Positions 60,001 through 64,000 of a stretch of DNA of 64,000 nt are shown in pieces. The stretch is from Erythrophleum ivorense (lineage: Eukaryota > Streptophyta > Magnoliopsida > Fabales > Fabaceae): contig JAIUCV010000002.1 in the NCBI GenBank assembly GCA_026724425.1, positions 2,113,001-2,177,000 of the forward strand. The letters run 5' to 3'. The position numbers and the translations under genes are program-made. How positions within the stretch are numbered: the first letter of the stretch is position 1; the number at the start of each line of letters is the position of its first letter. A model generated the notes under the pieces. The model did not search any database. It was given only the letters and a program-made list of their open reading frames with translations, and was not told the DNA's origin.

Positions 60001-63000
60001 AGAGGGTTCATGGGGTTCGACCATGGGTCTATCATTGCCCGTCCCCAACGGCTATTTCTTTTTCTGTAGGTCCCGCTTCTCAGCTCCAAACATTGCTGAA
60101 ATGACCAACATGCCACTGCCTTGCCGCCGGCGAAGGGTAAAACACCCCCTAAAAAGAAAGCATGAATTGAAGAACTCAATTGGGAAAATCACAAGTAGTC
60201 GCAACTCGTATCATAGAGGTTCTGAAATCTAGAAAGAGTCATCATCGTCATCATGTTAAAGCTATACTTGGCGTTGGTCCACAACACGTTTGCATGGCTA
60301 TAGAATTTGAGTATTTGACACCTCTGACCTCCCCTGACCTCGGATTTTGAGGTATGCATCCAGCTTTTTGGGGTCAGGTGGGGTTCCGACGGAGTGGATT
60401 TTGATTATCTTAACCCGTTTATTAACCAAACGAAAATAGAAAATAAAAAATAAAAAATTTGCAATGTTTATTAAATTGTTATTATTGTTATTTAATAATA
60501 TTTATTTATTTTATTAAGTAAGAATATAAGAATTACTTTTCATTCATTCTATTTATTTTTGTATTTTTATTTTCACACTCAACATTTTATATAAATCCTT
60601 AATTTTTGTCCCTGGATTCATCCTTCAGTAGTCTTCGTTGTTAAATGCAGTCATTGTAATTGCGAAGTGATCTATTTGTAACTTTCGGATATTGGTTCAT
60701 TGCACTGAGACTTGAAATATTATTTAAACTCTCCAAGCGATGCATTATTATGTTACCGTCTTATGACTTGACGATTATGCAACAAGTATTCAACAGTTCA
60801 ACAACACCTATGAAATCTAATTATATACAAGAAAACTTGATTGATGCCCGCAGCATGGTTGTAGTTAAATTTAAAATATCTGATGGAAAATGTCTAAAGA
60901 TGTCGACGAAGACTGCCAGTTTACAAACCCTCCTCATTAGACCTTCAAACTTCTTGTTCTGGTCATGTAATTATAACTTCGCATCATAAACTAGTGTTCA
61001 TGAAAATATCATAGTAAATTAATTATAAAAGAATGAAGAGTTGTCATGTGGTGAGGTGCATCACGTAAGTCAAGAAGAGTGAGCCGCAAAATTCCATTTT
61101 GGAGGAGACGACAGAATTGTCAGATGAAGGACTCTGATGACGCATTTGGATTTTGGACCCAGGAGCGATTGGACCCATGAAGTGAAGGCTTACAAGTTAA
61201 GGATGTGCTTCCGAACAAAATTGGATTTGTCATGCAACAATGTAATTAGAGAAGAAGTAACATCCGGGCATGTGTGTACATATGGGATTTATTTATTTAT
61301 TTTATATATTTTTCTCTTACTGCAATATATAATCAATTTATGATTGTAAAACATTCAAATTCGTTTATGAACACATTTTCAAGTCAGTCCCAGAAAGACT
61401 GAGCTTCATCTTTTTGAACCCATTGACATGAACGAAAAATGTTCTCATTATTGCAACTGCAAATCCCAGGCGACATTAATCTTTTTTTTTTTTGTTAAAT
61501 CGCAGACAACATTTGCTTCTTTCTGAAGAGGGAATTGTCTGGCTAAAGTTTGAAAAATCCTAACAGGAAAAAATGTTTCTTTCTTGATAGTGCTGCAATC
61601 ATTACATAGAGAGGAGCCTTCTCTCACAATAGGATGCTTTAGTCACCCATCCGGGACTTTTTTACTTATAACCTCTTTTTTATTTTTTTCTATACCCGAA
61701 TCTCGCAAGTTTAGAGCAAAAAAGGAATTATACAAAGTAATAAAAGATAACTAAGAAACATATAATATAATCAATAAACAAACCATCAGATGAAGTCATA
61801 AAAAAAATTCAAGAGTTATAAATATTATATATATATATATATATATATATTACAAGATGGGTTCGCATTGAATAACAGATTAAGACAAGTATGTCATGAT
61901 TCCGTTAAATATTTGTATTAAGATTTATCCTGAATTGATCTTAATGCTCGCTTAACAATTGATTTATTCAACCAAAACAAATCAAGACAGATGAGATCAG
62001 GATGGGATTGGCGAAATTGCCATCCTTACTCCCGTCCCATCTTTAAAACGTGTAAGGTAGCCCAGGACTCCAATCTAGATTCGCCATTCCCATTTATTTA
62101 CCCTTTCTCTCAAAAGTCTAAGATAATGGCCCACAATCTCTTCTCGCTAACGTAATTTGTGTCAATTGGCTGGCCTACAACCTTGTTAGAAGCCTAGGCA
62201 CCGTGACTAAATAATTGTATAAGGAATCGTCGATCATGACTTTCCTTCCCCATCTCTAGCTTTTATACGTTGTGAGTATCAAAATATTCACAACTTGAGC
62301 TTACAGATTTGGTGAATTAGGCAGAGCCCAAGGGGGAGCCTTTATCTATGAGCATGCAATTAATTGCTTTTGAGAGAGAGTAATATGCAGAAGAAAGCAT
62401 CTGAACCTCCTTACTTGCTTTGTTAGCTGTATGACATGAGTTCTTTCCATTCTCTTTTGATATAATAAAAAGAGTAGGTGTGAATACAGATGCATTGGTT
62501 AGTTTTGTCAAGGTATCATTTAAAGTTGGCCATTGTTCACAAGAATCTTGCGTGGTTCGTCTATATCCAATCTTAATATCTTATCCGTCTTCTTTTCACT
62601 TCTTGGGTTGAATGGCTAATTTTTAGGTTATATTATATTCCAAACTCTCAGATGCTTATCTACTCCATATATTCCTTTTTAAATCAGGTCATGGTTTTTC
62701 TCAATTAAATTATACATCTCTTTTTTAATTATAAAAATATACACAAACTACTAAAATATAATAAAAATATTTTAAAAATAATATTAATTTATTTTATTAA
62801 GAATATAACTTATTAAATAATATATTTTTAAATTTTTATTTCAATATCATTTATTTTGTGTCAAAAACAATAAATATAATTTATTTTAAATTTAGAAAAT
62901 CAATAATTTTTATATTAAACAAATATATATTTAATACTTGTTATATTATATATAAAATAGATATAAGAATATTTTGATCAAAATAAGTGTAATTGTAGCT

Positions 63001-64000
63001 CATCTTTTATTGCAAGAGAAAGATATAAACTTTTAAAATAAAGAGAAACATCATATAATTTAAACATCTTTAAAATGAGAAGAATGTGATTTATCCTTAC
63101 TTTTTTCTAGTTTAATTAAAAAGTTCCCTTTTTATTCATTATAATTTGGATTACTCATCAGAGAAAGAGATCATTTCCATTCTATGAATATCATTAACTC
63201 ACTCCATCTTGTTGGACAAAATTTTCTAAAACTATGTATCTATTATTTGGTTAAGCACTTTAAAGTATCGAACTATTACTAGTCAAGTATGATCTAATTA
63301 ATAATTAGAAGAGTGAGTAATTAGTAAAAAAAATTTATATTTAAATTCTTATTCAGTTATATAATTAAAAAAAAAGAGCCAGTGAAAGTATTATGTCCCA
63401 TGCTAACAATATGTATTATTTTTTTAAAGGAAATATATTATGTTATGAACACACATACAAAGATGTACTACAAATTCACACACACACACACACACACACA
63501 CATGCGCGCGGAGGCCGCACACATTCTCATTACAAACTTTTAAAACAAGGAGCAATGCTTAATGGATTACCTTTCTTATGAAAATTACTACATGGCTGGG
63601 ATATATTTTGTTTCCCTTCTTATTATGTATTTTCTTCACATGATCAAAATCTATCGAGGATATATACTTGCCAGAGAATATATACTTCCAGTTTAAATTA
63701 ATTTCATTTTCTTTTCATTATAATAATTAGGTGGGAATCAAGCAATGGTTTTTTAGAATTCCAGCAGGTGAAGGAATGACAGAAACCAGTTATTTTCTTG
63801 TAGAAGTATCTTGCTTCTTTCAGGGCCAATCGTCGTTCTAATCATGTTTAACTTTTGACTTTTCTTTCCCCACGAGAATCTCTACTTTGCATCGAGACAC
63901 TATAATATGTAAAGCCCAACTTAATTGATTGCCCCTATTAGAGAAAGTGAGGGGGGAAAAAATCCAACTTTGGTTGCTTCATGGCTTATTGCAGCTTTCC
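60001..64000. other. Intergenic DNA at the right edge, no gene recognised
   Basis: Short frames at 60660-60989 and 61137-61343 lack any domain-like pattern. An (AT)n tract lies near 61826-61852 and a (CA)n tract at about 63477-63502, followed by GCGCGCGGAGGCCG. Most of 62640-63420 is very AT-rich. I see no RNA gene or mobile-element ends. Confidence 0.5.

Noticed and set aside
60660..60989. 109-codon plus-strand frame right of the receptor kinase
   Set aside because: No recognisable motif, no good context, AT-rich flanks; probably chance.

Overview
This window is nuclear DNA of a flowering plant, almost certainly a core eudicot. It has very AT-rich intergenic DNA, genes split by GT-AG introns with T-rich tracts before the acceptors, and long dinucleotide microsatellites. 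It carries plant-only gene families: CLASSY remodelers, DREB2 AP2/ERF factors, plant laccases, SNX2 sorting nexins and LRR receptor-like kinases. The species cannot be named from the sequence alone. No bacterial operon, CRISPR array, rRNA or convincing tRNA gene was seen.

Five host genes are supported, with exon structures read by hand. (1) CLSY1/2-type SNF2 remodeler, minus strand, coding exons 5332-10815, with introns in both UTRs. (2) DREB2-type AP2/ERF factor, minus strand, 17034-18176, with a probable 5'UTR intron and a TATA box at 19057-19064. (3) Secreted laccase, minus strand, six exons, 27127-29690. (4) Sorting nexin SNX2, plus strand, five exons, 52532-56403. (5) IMK2-type atypical LRR receptor kinase, minus strand, two exons, 57052-59653. 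SNX2 and the kinase converge tail to tail about 0.65 kb apart. The genes have unrelated jobs (RNA-directed DNA methylation, stress transcription, lignin/phenolic oxidation, endosomal sorting, surface signalling) and form no pathway cluster.

The rest is repeat-rich. The 29.8-52.2 kb gap is dominated by two diverged direct copies of a roughly 6 kb CACTA (En/Spm) relic at about 37.07-42.96 kb and 43.45-49.93 kb. Each has minus-strand remains of a TNP2-type transposase, and each carries the same extra non-transposase-like coding fragment, possibly a captured gene piece. The second copy also holds a 671-bp insertion with a 10-bp target duplication. A 129-bp Tourist-like MITE lies between the copies, with a relative at 1698-1796. 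The CLSY gene carries a TRIM-like element in one intron and a tandem array of tRNA-like SINE heads in its 5'UTR intron. The last SNX2 intron holds a 0.4-kb tandem duplication with Helitron-like 3' ends. A LINE RNase H tail lies at 1409-1537.

I found no wholly new system. The best leads are the duplicated coding fragment in the CACTA copies, the duplicated intron ending 2 nt short of the SNX2 splice acceptor, the stop/start-overlapping uORFs in the SNX2 leader, and the heat-shock element plus distal ACGT cluster upstream of DREB2.
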